From the IMG/VR virus record IMGVR_UViG_3300010370_000076, positions 1 through 41,432 of that record: a stretch of DNA of 41,432 nucleotides. One strand, given 5' to 3'. Numbering within the stretch: the first letter of the stretch is position 1; the number at the start of each line of letters is the position of its first letter. Shown piece by piece: positions 1 through 6,270 of the stretch. The notes below the pieces were generated by a model. The model did no database searches. It had not been told where the DNA came from and was given only the letters and a program-made list of their open reading frames with translations. This DNA is from a virus. Position numbers and translations under genes: made by a program.

Positions 1-3
1 CAC

Positions 4-156
4 ATGTCAGAAGCCATCACCCTCCACGACCTCGTCTACGCGATCGCCCTCCTCACCGTCGCCGCCCTCGCACTGGGTCCCATCTACGGCGCGGTCTGGG
101 AGATCTCCGCCGCACGTACCCGCCGCCGCCTCGCCGCGGAGAAGGAGCGCCAGTGA
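4..156 (+). CDS. Small single-pass membrane protein (50 aa)
   Basis: I do not recognise this protein. It has one hydrophobic segment at about residues 10-32 (LVYAIALLTVAALALGPIYG) followed by a very basic, charged tail (RTRRRLAAEKERQ), so a single membrane span with a cytoplasmic tail is likely. ATG is at base 4; the ribosome-binding site lies outside the window. Its TGA overlaps the GTG of the next gene (GTGA), making it the first of three translationally coupled tiny genes. The third is also hydrophobic, so a membrane role such as a holin- or spanin-like function is possible but unproven. Confidence 0.6.
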   Translation: MSEAITLHDLVYAIALLTVAALALGPIYGAVWEISAARTRRRLAAEKERQ

Positions 157-332
157 ACGTCCTCACCGACCACACGATCCTCCACGGCGTCCTCGTCGCC
201 TCCGCCGCCACCTCGATCGGTCACGCCATCTGGCGTCACGGACGCCGCCGCGGTCTCGAGGACGCCCGTCGCGCCGCAGAGGCGGAGGCCCTCGCTGCCT
301 CCCTGCTGCGGGACCTGGGTGACCCCAAGTGA
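153..332 (+). CDS. Small protein, GTG start, coupled (59 aa)
   Basis: Unrecognised protein starting at a GTG that overlaps the upstream stop (GTGA). The N-terminal third is mildly hydrophobic (HGVLVASAATSIGHAIW, about residues 11-27). The rest is a charged Arg/Ala/Glu helix (RHGRRRGLEDARRAAEAEAL). Its own stop overlaps the next GTG in the same way. GC-rich third codon positions match its neighbours and support coding. The arrangement suggests one short operon of membrane-associated proteins. Confidence 0.55.
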   Translation: MNVLTDHTILHGVLVASAATSIGHAIWRHGRRRGLEDARRAAEAEALAASLLRDLGDPK

Positions 333-433
333 GCGCATACGACATCTACCAACAGGTGCTGGGCGGCGTCGTCGTGGCGATCCTCGGCGCCGCCCTCGTG
401 GAGGCGCTCGTCCGCCGGACGCGGTGGATGTAG
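329..433 (+). CDS. Tiny membrane protein, GTG start (34 aa)
   Basis: The last of three GTGA-coupled genes. The 34-residue product has a central hydrophobic stretch (VLGGVVVAILGAALVEALV, about residues 10-28) and a basic end (RRTRWM), as in a single-span membrane peptide with a positive cytoplasmic tail. No family is recognised. It is followed by the non-coding, palindrome-rich stretch at 434-718. Confidence 0.5.
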   Translation: MSAYDIYQQVLGGVVVAILGAALVEALVRRTRWM

Positions 434-660
434 CGGGCGGGCCCCCTCTCGGAGGCTTCCTGCGGGCCTAGGAGGGCCCCCCTCAAAAGGGCCCCAAAAA
501 GGGCCCGGGGCCCCCCGGGGTCGGCAAGCTGTGTGGAGCCTATGCCGGGGGTGCGGGCTATGTCCCTTCAAAAAAATTTCCGGAAAAATTTCTGGGTCCA
601 AAAAGGTACCCTGCACGCCGCCTTCTCCCAAAATTTCCCGGGAAAATTTTCACAATCAAA
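434..660. repeat. Non-coding stretch packed with GGGCCC and AT-flanked palindromes
   Basis: No gene is supported between 434 and 718. The first 90 bases hold five GGGCCC units, several within larger G-run/C-run palindromes (around 437-520). From about 570 to 655 two look-alike palindromes follow, with CCGG or CCCGGG centres flanked by AAATTT on both sides (near 572-592 and 630-653). Such clusters can mark origins, packaging sites, operators or stacked terminators; the sequence alone does not decide. Confidence 0.6.
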
Positions 661-718
661 ATTACCCCTGCCTCCTACCTATGTCAGGTTTATCACTTTT
701 GACCATCTGGAGATTTAA

Positions 719-1315
719 ATGAAGCTTTCTGTTGCAATGTTACGCAAGATCATCAAAGAAGAAGTCGAGGCATCGCTCGCCGAGGCCCCCGGGTTCCTCG
801 GACGTCTCATGGGCGGATCCAAGGCGAAGAGCGGAGCTCCCGCAGTCGACTACGCGTCGATCATCAGAGCTCTCTCAGACTCGTCTGCTAAGTCAAATCA
901 GAAAGAATTCAACGCCGCAGTGACCCGACTACACGACGCCTTCGAGGGTTCAGTGGCGCGCGGCGCCAATCCGCAGGAAGAGGCCGAGGTGGTGGGTGCA
1001 GCCTTGAAGCGCGTCGGCCTCCCAGACGAAGAGATCGAGGAGGTGAAGGCCGACCTCCTGTATCGCGAGCGAAATCGTGCGGCGGCGGCTGAAAAGAGTC
1101 GTTTAAAGGGCGCGATGGAGTCGGCGATCAAGGGACTCGTCGCCGATCCAGAAACGAAGGCAGAGCTCATCGCTCTCCTCACAGCGAAGAGAGACGCGAA
1201 GGGCACCGCCCGCAAGGCGGCGTCTGCCGCCGTGACATCGTTCCTCGGACAGAAGCTTCCGGGCTTCAATCCGGTCGAGCTCCACGGAACGCTCAGCCGC
1301 CTCTACGGCCTCTGA
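719..1315 (+). CDS. Unknown helical protein with N-terminal MKI-type leader (198 aa)
   Basis: The first 23 residues (MKLSVAMLRKIIKEEVEASL and onward) match a leader found on four other proteins in this window (1845, 13638, 23181, 23359). The leader ends in L-A-E-A at residues 20-23, which resembles the T4-type prohead-protease consensus (hydrophobic-x-E then A/G). The rest is Ala/Glu/Lys-rich and predicted mostly helical, with no recognised domain. The ATG has a GGAG six bases upstream. An excellent intrinsic terminator follows at 1335-1359, so this is a discrete transcription unit. A packaged internal or head protein is an inference from the leader only. Confidence 0.75.
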   Translation: MKLSVAMLRKIIKEEVEASLAEAPGFLGRLMGGSKAKSGAPAVDYASIIRALSDSSAKSNQKEFNAAVTRLHDAFEGSVARGANPQEEAEVVGAALKRVGLPDEEIEEVKADLLYRERNRAAAAEKSRLKGAMESAIKGLVADPETKAELIALLTAKRDAKGTARKAASAAVTSFLGQKLPGFNPVELHGTLSRLYGL

Positions 1316-1334
1316 GTCGCCACGCCAATCAGAC

Positions 1335-1366
1335 GAAACGGCGCCTCCGGCGCCGTTTCTCATTTC
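1335..1366 (+). terminator. Intrinsic terminator after the 719-1315 gene
   Basis: A perfect 11-base-pair stem (GAAACGGCGCC / GGCGCCGTTTC, 1335-1345 with 1349-1359) with a three-base loop is followed by a modest T-rich tail (CTCATTTCT). It lies 20 bases after the stop codon. Confidence 0.85.
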
Positions 1367-1372
1367 TCCCCG

Positions 1373-1401
1373 TGTAAAGTGCAACCGCCGGGCTGTATCC
1401 T
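1373..1401 (+). promoter_or_regulatory. Phage promoter TGTAAA-17-TATCCT
   Basis: TGTAAA (1373-1378) and TATCCT (1396-1401) are separated by 17 bases. The start codon of the next gene begins 6 bases later, at the expected transcription start, so a leaderless message is predicted. This is one of about twenty sites of this form in the window. Confidence 0.75.
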
Positions 1402-1407
1402 GGTGTC

Positions 1408-1632
1408 ATGGACGCAATCAGCTACATCCGAACCTTCCGAGACGCCTACGAGGCACGAGACACCGTCGCGGCACGCCGCGCCGCCACACAGCTTCGCAGC
1501 GAACCGTGGCCCACCGTCGCACTCACGTGCTCGCGCCTCATGGGCCTGGGCTCCGAAGCGACCGACGAGACCCGTTGGCACGGGTCCCACCTGGGCGACG
1601 TTCTCCTGGAGGCTCACTCGAGGCAACGGTAG
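1408..1632 (+). CDS. Unknown small protein, leaderless (74 aa)
   Basis: Unrecognised 74-residue protein rich in Ala, Arg and Thr (DAISYIRTFRDAYEARDTVA at the start), probably a small helical soluble protein. The ATG lies 6 bases after the -10 box of the promoter at 1373-1401 and has no Shine-Dalgarno sequence, so translation is expected from a leaderless message. It is followed 7 bases later by a small lipoprotein gene, probably in the same transcript. Confidence 0.65.
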   Translation: MDAISYIRTFRDAYEARDTVAARRAATQLRSEPWPTVALTCSRLMGLGSEATDETRWHGSHLGDVLLEAHSRQR

Positions 1633-1639
1633 GTTCGCG

Positions 1640-1795
1640 ATGGTCGTTCGTTCGGCGGCGCTCGCCGCTCTCGTCTCCTCGCTGATTGCCTGCGATCCAC
1701 CTGATGGATCTCCGAGTCCCCAGCCGCCCGACGCGGGCGACGAGCGTCTCCCGTGCGGATGCTACCGGGGAGACCCGCTGTGCCCGTGCCTCTGA
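1640..1795 (+). CDS. Small Cys-rich lipoprotein (51 aa)
   Basis: A short basic start (MVVR) leads into a hydrophobic run and the lipobox S-L-I-A-C with Cys18 as the predicted lipidated residue. The mature part is Pro/Asp-rich and ends in a Cys cluster (CGCYRGDPLCPCL). It is most likely exported and lipid-anchored in the host envelope. Phage lipoproteins of this size can act in superinfection exclusion or as the outer-membrane half of a spanin pair; neither role is shown here. The start is supported by GGTAGG upstream. Confidence 0.6.
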   Translation: MVVRSAALAALVSSLIACDPPDGSPSPQPPDAGDERLPCGCYRGDPLCPCL

Positions 1796-1844
1796 GGTTT
1801 TTCTCGACGTGCCCCATACATAGGGAATATTCAGGAGAATTCGC

Positions 1845-2192
1845 ATGAAGATCAAGGTTGGAGAATTGAGGCGCGCGATCCGTGAAGTGGTGGCTGAGGC
1901 CTACGTCGACCCGAACGCCGCAGCCCTCAAGTCGCTCGCGAAGCTCGCCGTCGCCGACATGGCCGCGGGCGGGACGCCCGAGGACGTCTACGAGTGGCTC
2001 GTCGCCGAGACGGACCTGGGCGACGGACAGCACCGCGCCAACGCGGTCGTGGTGCTCATCAAGAAGTCGGACCCAGCCGCTGGGGCTGCGCTCGCCGCCG
2101 TGGCGAAGCCCCTGCCTCCGCCGCGCTACGTCGCGCCGTGGTCGGGAGCCTCGGGCCGCGTCGCCACGAAGATGTACGACTCCGACGTGTAA
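1845..2192 (+). CDS. Unknown protein with N-terminal MKI-type leader (115 aa)
   Basis: The start (MKIKVGELRRAIREVVAEAY) matches the leader shared by five proteins here. It contains V-A-E-A at residues 16-19, again resembling a prohead-protease site. The remaining 95 residues are Ala/Val-rich and helical, then Pro-rich (LPPPRYVAPWSG), with no known domain. A good ribosome-binding site (CAGGAG, then eight bases to ATG) fixes the start. The gene ends inside the -35 box of the promoter for the next gene. Confidence 0.75.
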   Translation: MKIKVGELRRAIREVVAEAYVDPNAAALKSLAKLAVADMAAGGTPEDVYEWLVAETDLGDGQHRANAVVVLIKKSDPAAGAALAAVAKPLPPPRYVAPWSGASGRVATKMYDSDV

Positions 2193-2216
2193 ACCTGCGT
2201 CGCCGTTGTGTATACT
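2188..2216 (+). promoter_or_regulatory. Phage promoter TGTAAA-17-TATACT
   Basis: TGTAAA (2188-2193), 17 bases, TATACT (2211-2216). The -35 box overlaps the end of the previous gene. The ATG at 2224 begins 7 bases after the -10 box, so the message is predicted to be leaderless. Confidence 0.8.
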
Positions 2217-2223
2217 GTATCAC

Positions 2224-2460
2224 ATGAACGACACAAGCACACAAATGGTACAACCGCCGCCGCACGATCTCCCTGCGCCGCCTGCTGCATACGCCGGCTG
2301 GACCGCCACAGGCCTTCTGTTGTACGTGAGTTTCATCGGCATCGCGGCGCTCGGCGCCGCACTCTGGCACGAGGTCCGGGGGCTCCGCCGCTCCGCCGAC
2401 GCACTCCTCGCGAAGATCGCGGAGACTCGCGCCTCCCTTCGACCGGAGGCGCGCCGATGA
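2224..2460 (+). CDS. Small membrane protein, leaderless (78 aa)
   Basis: One hydrophobic segment (residues about 27-47, TATGLLLYVSFIGIAALGAA) separates a Pro-rich N-terminus from a charged C-terminal helix (RGLRRSADALLAKIAETRAS), so a single-span membrane protein is likely. The reading frame is open further upstream, but this ATG is chosen because it lies 7 bases after a strong -10 box. It heads a run of coupled genes to 4227 joined by ATGA, GTGA and TTGA overlaps. Function unknown. Confidence 0.7.
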   Translation: MNDTSTQMVQPPPHDLPAPPAAYAGWTATGLLLYVSFIGIAALGAALWHEVRGLRRSADALLAKIAETRASLRPEARR

Positions 2461-2777
2461 GCGACTCCTACGACACCACCGACAAGTTCCGAGTCACCGT
2501 CCGGATGCGGAGCGGTGGCTCTCTCGAGCTCGGCACATTCGACTCCCTCGGCGAGGCGGTCGCCGCCGTCGACGATTTCAAGGCCGAGCGCGACGACGTC
2601 AAGTGGACGGTGAAGCAGCGCGGGATGGGCGAGGCGAAGACGTCGTTCGTCGCGGCGATGGGCCTCGACGGGATCACCGACCCGCAGATCGTCGTCACGA
2701 AGGTCGAGGCACGCGCCGCTCGACGGGGCGCGAGCAGCGAGTGGTACGCGGCCAACAAGCGAGGGCGTGAGCTGTGA
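2457..2777 (+). CDS. Unknown protein (106 aa)
   Basis: The ATG overlaps the upstream stop (ATGA). The N-terminal half reads like alternating beta strands (KFRVTVRMRSGGSLELGTFD) followed by a helix, giving a small alpha/beta protein. The C-terminus is basic (ARAARRGASSEWYAANKRGR), as in a nucleic-acid-binding tail, but no family is recognised. Third-position GC bias is strong, as in its neighbours. Confidence 0.65.
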   Translation: MSDSYDTTDKFRVTVRMRSGGSLELGTFDSLGEAVAAVDDFKAERDDVKWTVKQRGMGEAKTSFVAAMGLDGITDPQIVVTKVEARAARRGASSEWYAANKRGREL

Positions 2778-2977
2778 TCTCTGAGTCTCGTCTCAAGGCT
2801 CTCGAGGTGGCGTACAGCGACCTCGACGGCCTGAGAGACATGGGCATCGACGAGTTCGCAGACGACGTGCTGGGCCTCGTCTGGGAGATGCGGGGTCTCA
2901 TGCACGAGCTCACGTTCCTCACGAACAAGATCGCAGAACTCGAGGCGCTCCTCGCGATGGCGCGCCGGTCTCCCTAG
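2774..2977 (+). CDS. Small acidic coiled-coil-like protein, GTG start (67 aa)
   Basis: The GTG overlaps the previous stop (GTGA). The product is almost wholly helical with heptad-like leucines (LVWEMRGLMHELTFLTNKIA, then ELEALLAMA), so a short coiled coil is likely. It is acidic in the first half. No family is recognised. Confidence 0.6.
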   Translation: MISESRLKALEVAYSDLDGLRDMGIDEFADDVLGLVWEMRGLMHELTFLTNKIAELEALLAMARRSP

Positions 2978-2989
2978 GAAAGGAAACGA

Positions 2990-3262
2990 ATGTCACTCAA
3001 CGCGTCTCGTCTCTCTAGCTCTATGCACGAAGCGATCCTCTCCACAGGTGTGAAGGATCCCGTGGGTCAACTGAAGTCTGTGTGCGACGCGATCGCCTCC
3101 GCGATCGTTCGCGAGATCACCACCTTCGCCGAGATTCCGTCCCCGCCGCCTGTGGTCGTGCCGCCCGCCACCTTCTCGCAGGGCGCGGGTCCCGCCGCTG
3201 TCCCAAATCCCCTTCCCATCCCCATTCCAAGTCAACCCATCCCACCTGGAGGCATCAAGTGA
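2990..3262 (+). CDS. Unknown protein with Pro-rich tail (90 aa)
   Basis: Residues 1-48 form a helical segment. Residues 49-90 are dominated by proline (IPSPPPVVVPPATF, then NPLPIPIPSQPIPPGGIK), an extended linker-like tail. A Shine-Dalgarno sequence AAAGGAAAC precedes the ATG. The stop overlaps the GTG of the next gene. No function can be assigned; Pro-rich tails in phage are common on structural linkers. Confidence 0.6.
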   Translation: MSLNASRLSSSMHEAILSTGVKDPVGQLKSVCDAIASAIVREITTFAEIPSPPPVVVPPATFSQGAGPAAVPNPLPIPIPSQPIPPGGIK

Positions 3263-3546
3263 TCAGATACAGCTTCTCCGACCTCAAGTTCTCTCCCCGC
3301 TCAATGGGCGGGGGTGTGGGAGCTCGACTCACGTTTCCCAACGGCTACACCGCTTCCGTCGTGAGGGGAGACAACACGTACGGCGGCCGCAGCGGCCTCT
3401 ACGAGCTAGCAGTCCTCCACGATGGTAGAATTGTGTACGACACGCCCGTGACGTCAGACGTGTTGGGTCACCTCACTGAGGGCGACGTCACGGAGCGTCT
3501 CAACGAAGTGGCTGCGCTTCCCCGCCGCGGAGGACTTTCGAATTGA
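3259..3546 (+). CDS. Unknown beta-rich protein, GTG start (95 aa)
   Basis: It starts at a GTG overlapping the previous stop, with CTGGAGG about 9 bases upstream. The sequence alternates short strands and glycines (GGGVGARLTFPNGYTASVVR, then YELAVLHDGRIVYDTPV), as in a small beta sandwich or barrel. No family is recognised. The stop overlaps the TTG start of the next gene (TTGA). Confidence 0.6.
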   Translation: MIRYSFSDLKFSPRSMGGGVGARLTFPNGYTASVVRGDNTYGGRSGLYELAVLHDGRIVYDTPVTSDVLGHLTEGDVTERLNEVAALPRRGGLSN

Positions 3547-3728
3547 CCCCGAGACGGTGGGCTCATCCCGTGGGAAGCGTCGTTTATGTCTTCGGACGTC
3601 ACGAGTTTCTCGTCGAAGAGGTGTTCGTCTCGGGTGAGTCCACCGTGTACTTGGGGGTCCTCGAGGGACGATACAGGGCTTCTGTCGTCGGGGAGCACGT
3701 CACGCGTCGCAGGGAGACACCTGCGTGA
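3543..3728 (+). CDS. Small SH3/KOW-like beta protein, TTG start (61 aa)
   Basis: The TTG start overlaps the previous stop. The product has the strand pattern VGSVVYVFGRHEFLVEEVFV, then TVYLGVLEGRYRASVVG, resembling the small SH3/KOW-like proteins scattered through this window. Assignment to that group rests on pattern only. It sits in the coupled run 2224-4227 and ends in a GTGA overlap. Confidence 0.5.
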   Translation: MTPRRWAHPVGSVVYVFGRHEFLVEEVFVSGESTVYLGVLEGRYRASVVGEHVTRRRETPA

Positions 3729-3922
3729 GGCTCGAGCCCCGCTCGGGAGACCTGGTGATCTGGCATACGCCCGAGGGTGCTGCGATCGTCGGCATGATCA
3801 TTGCCGAGGAGACTGGATTCGGCGGCGGATCGACGGGTTGGTTCAGGGTCCTCGCGACGCTGGGCGGCCGCACGAAGACTTACCTCACGCGCGCGGGCCA
3901 AGTGGAGATACTGACGACTTGA
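3725..3922 (+). CDS. Small SH3/KOW-like protein, GTG start (65 aa)
   Basis: It begins with the motif S-G-D-L-V-I-W (residues 7-13), the same GD/ELV entry strand seen in about a dozen short proteins here. A central glycine-rich turn (TGFGGGSTGWFRVLATLGG) and a final strand (GQVEILTT) follow, giving a compact five-strand barrel in outline. Known SH3/KOW barrels bind RNA, DNA or peptides; what this one binds is unknown. GTG start, coupled at both ends. Confidence 0.55.
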   Translation: MRLEPRSGDLVIWHTPEGAAIVGMIIAEETGFGGGSTGWFRVLATLGGRTKTYLTRAGQVEILTT

Positions 3923-4227
3923 GTCGCGTTCCAACGTCACAGGAAATCGCGGAGTCCGGACCGCAGGTGGGAGAGCTCGTCCGCGTGGACGAGTGGGTGA
4001 GAAACATGATCGTGGACCACTTGCGTCTCACGGACTTTCCTTGTCCGTCTTACGACAGTCACACCGTTGCACGCCTCGAGCGCGACGACATCGCCGTGAT
4101 ACTCGACGTAGCAGTGATCGACGGCGCCGACGGCATGAGCTACGACAAGTACTACAGAATCCTCGGTCCCGGAGGTGTAGGATGGGTAGGATCCAACTAC
4201 GTCGAGTCTGCTGAGAACGACGCGTAA
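3919..4227 (+). CDS. Small SH3/KOW-like protein, TTG start (102 aa)
   Basis: The entry strand is VGELVRVDEWV and the closing segment is GPGGVGWVGSNYVE, the G-x-G-W-[VI] signature shared with the proteins at 20475 and 22915. The reading frame stays open upstream, but the TTG at 3919 overlaps the previous stop exactly as its neighbours do, so it is the likely start. This is the last gene of the coupled run and the end of the GC-rich block. Confidence 0.55.
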   Translation: MSRVPTSQEIAESGPQVGELVRVDEWVRNMIVDHLRLTDFPCPSYDSHTVARLERDDIAVILDVAVIDGADGMSYDKYYRILGPGGVGWVGSNYVESAENDA

Positions 4228-4239
4228 GATGCAGGAGGT

Positions 4240-4275
4240 GTCGCGTGGGTCCGCTTGGGAGGACCCGCAAGCGAC
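4240..4275 (+). other. Interrupted hairpin at the GC-block boundary
   Basis: GTCGC (4240-4244) pairs with GCGAC (4271-4275) and GGGTCC (4247-4252) with GGACCC (4261-4266), leaving an eight-base loop. There is no T-run after it, so it is not a textbook terminator. It begins right after a perfect Shine-Dalgarno-like AGGAGGTG. Confidence 0.45.
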
Positions 4276-4322
4276 GCCGCTGCCATCGACGTCGTCGCTC
4301 ATTTGAAAAAGCTGCTTCCTGA
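4245..4322 (+). CDS. Possible 25-residue Arg-rich peptide
   Basis: A GTG codon follows the unusually complete ribosome-binding sequence AGGAGGTG by a few bases and opens a 25-codon frame. The peptide is very basic (RTRKRRRCHRRRRSFEKAA). The same bases form the hairpin at 4240-4275, so the frame may be accidental. It is listed because the ribosome-binding site is among the best in the window and no other start follows it. Confidence 0.25.
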   Translation: MGPLGRTRKRRRCHRRRRSFEKAAS

Positions 4323-4407
4323 TCGTCTGTAAATATATTTTGATTTTCGGACCCTCCGGGTCTCTAAAAAATCGCAGCAAAAACGTTGATTCTCCGATAT
4401 CTATTTC

Positions 4408-4692
4408 GTGAGATCAATCGGCGAGAACAAGAAACCACCGAGACCCAAGCCAGGCGACCTGGTCATTGTGAACTCCGCTAACGAATTCATAAACGTCTAC
4501 ACGCCTACAGAAAAATTTTCATTTGCAAACGTGAGCTTCACAGCTCACAACGGCGAGATGGGCGTCGTCATCGACTACGCTTCAGATGAATCGGGATCAA
4601 TATTGTTCCACTATTTGAAGATACTCTTCCAGCGCGGCGCCGTCGGAATTGCCCACGGCGGTCTCATAAAAATTCTAGAAGATATCGAGTGA
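4408..4692 (+). CDS. Small SH3/KOW-like protein, GTG start (94 aa)
   Basis: PKPGDLVIVNSANEFINVYT opens the barrel. A middle strand GEMGVVIDYA and the pair LKILFQRGAVGIAHGGLIKI complete the same layout as the other PGDLV proteins in the window. The start is a GTG about 5 bases after a TATCTA box; there is no Shine-Dalgarno sequence, so it may be leaderless too, though the -35 (AGCAAA) fits poorly. Function unknown. Confidence 0.6.
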   Translation: MRSIGENKKPPRPKPGDLVIVNSANEFINVYTPTEKFSFANVSFTAHNGEMGVVIDYASDESGSILFHYLKILFQRGAVGIAHGGLIKILEDIE

Positions 4693-4701
4693 AGTGATCA
4701 G

Positions 4702-4730
4702 TGTAAACTGATGTCTGAATTTTGTAGTGT
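4702..4730 (+). promoter_or_regulatory. Phage promoter TGTAAA-17-TAGTGT
   Basis: TGTAAA (4702-4707), 17 bases, TAGTGT (4725-4730). The ATG at 4737 starts 6 bases after the -10 box. No ribosome-binding site is possible in the predicted message. Confidence 0.75.
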
Positions 4731-4736
4731 AAATTC

Positions 4737-4997
4737 ATGTTCATTCTAAGAAAAGGTGACAAGGTTGTGACCGTCGTCGAGGCCCGCTCTTTTTCTGATA
4801 CGGGAGCAAATAAAGCGCTTTCAGCAGTCAGAATTCTTCCTGCCGGGAGCACGGGAATTGTCGTGAACGTTCTGACAGATGTCTCTGGCGATGGGCGTAC
4901 TGTCGCAGCTGAATTCGACGGAGAGATTCTCTACGTTCGCGAAGATTGTCTAAAGACGATTGAAGCTGAGACCGAAGAAAGTCTTCCTAATAGTTAG
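4737..4997 (+). CDS. Small SH3/KOW-like protein, leaderless (86 aa)
   Basis: RKGDKVVTVVEAR (residues 5-17) and AGSTGIVVNVLTD (about 36-48) give the entry strand and the central G-[IV]-V-[VIL] strand of the recurrent family, and ILYVREDCLKTIE closes it. The C-terminus is acidic. The ATG is at the predicted transcription start of the promoter at 4702-4730. The gene is followed after 3 bases by a membrane-protein gene. Confidence 0.65.
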   Translation: MFILRKGDKVVTVVEARSFSDTGANKALSAVRILPAGSTGIVVNVLTDVSGDGRTVAAEFDGEILYVREDCLKTIEAETEESLPNS

Positions 4998-5000
4998 ACC

Positions 5001-5225
5001 ATGATCATTCTTCTTAGTATAATGGGAGCTGCCTATGTGTTTGGAGGTCTAGTCACATGGCTGACCACTGCAGTAGAGAGTATAGGAGAGTTGGCGCCTG
5101 GATCTTACGCCGATGTCCTGAAGGACTTCTCTCAGAGGGGTAGTCTGTACGAATTCATCGTATCGCTATACGTCTTTCTTCTCTGGCCGATTCACGTGAC
5201 CATCAAGCGGATGACAAAGCAATGA
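5001..5225 (+). CDS. Membrane protein, two hydrophobic segments (74 aa)
   Basis: Hydrophobic segments lie at residues 1-23 (MIILLSIMGAAYVFGGLVTW) and about 51-66 (FIVSLYVFLLWPIHV), with a basic tail (TIKRMTKQ). This is consistent with a two-span membrane protein with both ends on the same side. Holins can have this shape, but so can many phage membrane proteins. The stop overlaps the next ATG (ATGA). Confidence 0.6.
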   Translation: MIILLSIMGAAYVFGGLVTWLTTAVESIGELAPGSYADVLKDFSQRGSLYEFIVSLYVFLLWPIHVTIKRMTKQ

Positions 5226-5488
5226 ATGTATCCTACGAAGCGCTAAAGATAATCATGACGTCTCTTTCTCCTGAAAGAAGGGCATCGATTCAGTCCATAA
5301 CTGAGGCGATGGTCAAGCTGAAGTTGAACCACGCGACTATGGATGCCATCCTCGCCTCGATCATACTCGAGGCTGCCGAGGTTCAGTTCGTTGAAGACGG
5401 TGGTGCGATTCCCCCGGTGAGAGAATCTACGCTCGATGTCCTTCGACCCATCTTTGAATCTAAAAAGGACAAGATCAAGAAGAATTGA
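5222..5488 (+). CDS. Unknown helical protein (88 aa)
   Basis: The ATG overlaps the upstream stop. The product is helical (ALKIIMTSLSPERRASIQSI, then MVKLKLNHATMDAILASIIL) with a basic end (KKDKIKKN). No family is recognised. It runs head-to-head into the minus-strand protease gene, with 9 bases between stop codons and no clear terminator. Confidence 0.6.
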   Translation: MNVSYEALKIIMTSLSPERRASIQSITEAMVKLKLNHATMDAILASIILEAAEVQFVEDGGAIPPVRESTLDVLRPIFESKKDKIKKN

Positions 5489-5497
5489 CTGTTACTA

Positions 5498-6178
5498 CTA
5501 CTGGCAGCCTGCGTCCTTCGACTCTTTTCCTTTTTTGCCATTGATTTCATAGACCTCTTTCAGGTCTCTCTTTGTGATGCACTTCGCGCCAGGCCACGAT
5601 CCGTTCATGATGGACTTGTCGCCCTCTTTGTTGTCCTTCATCCCCCACATATGACCCAGCTCGTGGAGCATTGTCGTGTACATGACGTTTTCATTGCTCA
5701 TTCTGTCTGCGACTATTGCGATGAATTTATAGGCACAGCCTGTGAAGGTGAACGCCATGATCTGCCGCTTCTCTGCGTCGAGTGCTTGGACTACAGGATG
5801 TGATGACGTTATCCTTATGACGTAAAAAGTGCTCCTGCAGTTTTTCGACCACGGATCTGGTACTTTTGCGTCGCCCGTGAGATCCATGTCTAGAACATTG
5901 AGTGTCGGAGAATCACCTTTCATGATGATGTCATAGTACATTCCGTCTTTCTCTTCTGGGGGCAGGATCATGATGTCGCCGCGGGTCTCAGTTATCCAGC
6001 TGATGAACGCCTTGACTAGAATCGACGACTCGACTCCGCTGAAACCCTCTGTTATTAACGCGTTCGTTGTGATGAGTTGTGTATTTTCAACGGGTTTTTG
6101 GGCCTCAGAGGCGCTTATTACGCCGATGAAGGACATTACAAAGGCGATCGTAGTAGCATATTTTCCGAACTTGCGCAT
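5498..6178 (-). CDS. Secreted metzincin-like zinc protease (226 aa)
   Basis: An N-terminal signal peptide (residues 1-24, basic MRKFGKY then hydrophobic to SASEA) precedes a domain with the zinc motif HELGHMWGMKD at residues 172-182, that is HExxHxxGxxD. SIMNG at 189-193 fits the Met-turn. Metzincins usually have His as third ligand; Asp there is known from snapalysin-type enzymes. Six cysteines suggest an extracytoplasmic fold. ATG 6178 is chosen because TGGAGG lies 6 bases upstream. It is transcribed opposite to its neighbours, which suggests separate expression. A role in cleaving host envelope or virion proteins is inference. Confidence 0.75.
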   Translation of the reverse strand: MRKFGKYATTIAFVMSFIGVISASEAQKPVENTQLITTNALITEGFSGVESSILVKAFISWITETRGDIMILPPEEKDGMYYDIIMKGDSPTLNVLDMDLTGDAKVPDPWSKNCRSTFYVIRITSSHPVVQALDAEKRQIMAFTFTGCAYKFIAIVADRMSNENVMYTTMLHELGHMWGMKDNKEGDKSIMNGSWPGAKCITKRDLKEVYEINGKKGKESKDAGCQ

Positions 6179-6270
6179 CCTCAACCTCCAAGAAGTGTAT
6201 CTTAATTGTAACTAAGCAATAGAGGAATAAAAAGAGAATCTTTCTAAAAACTTGCGTCGATATTTGTGTT

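Noticed and set aside
84-631. Open frames on the minus strand over the first 630 bases
   Set aside because: They are antisense shadows of the GC-rich plus-strand genes and of the palindromic gap; they lack ribosome-binding sites, and the plus-strand frames show coupled stop-start overlaps.
531-722. Two short plus-strand frames through the AT-flanked palindromes
   Set aside because: The sequences are dominated by repeats of Lys/Phe from the palindromes, overlap each other and have no ribosome-binding site.
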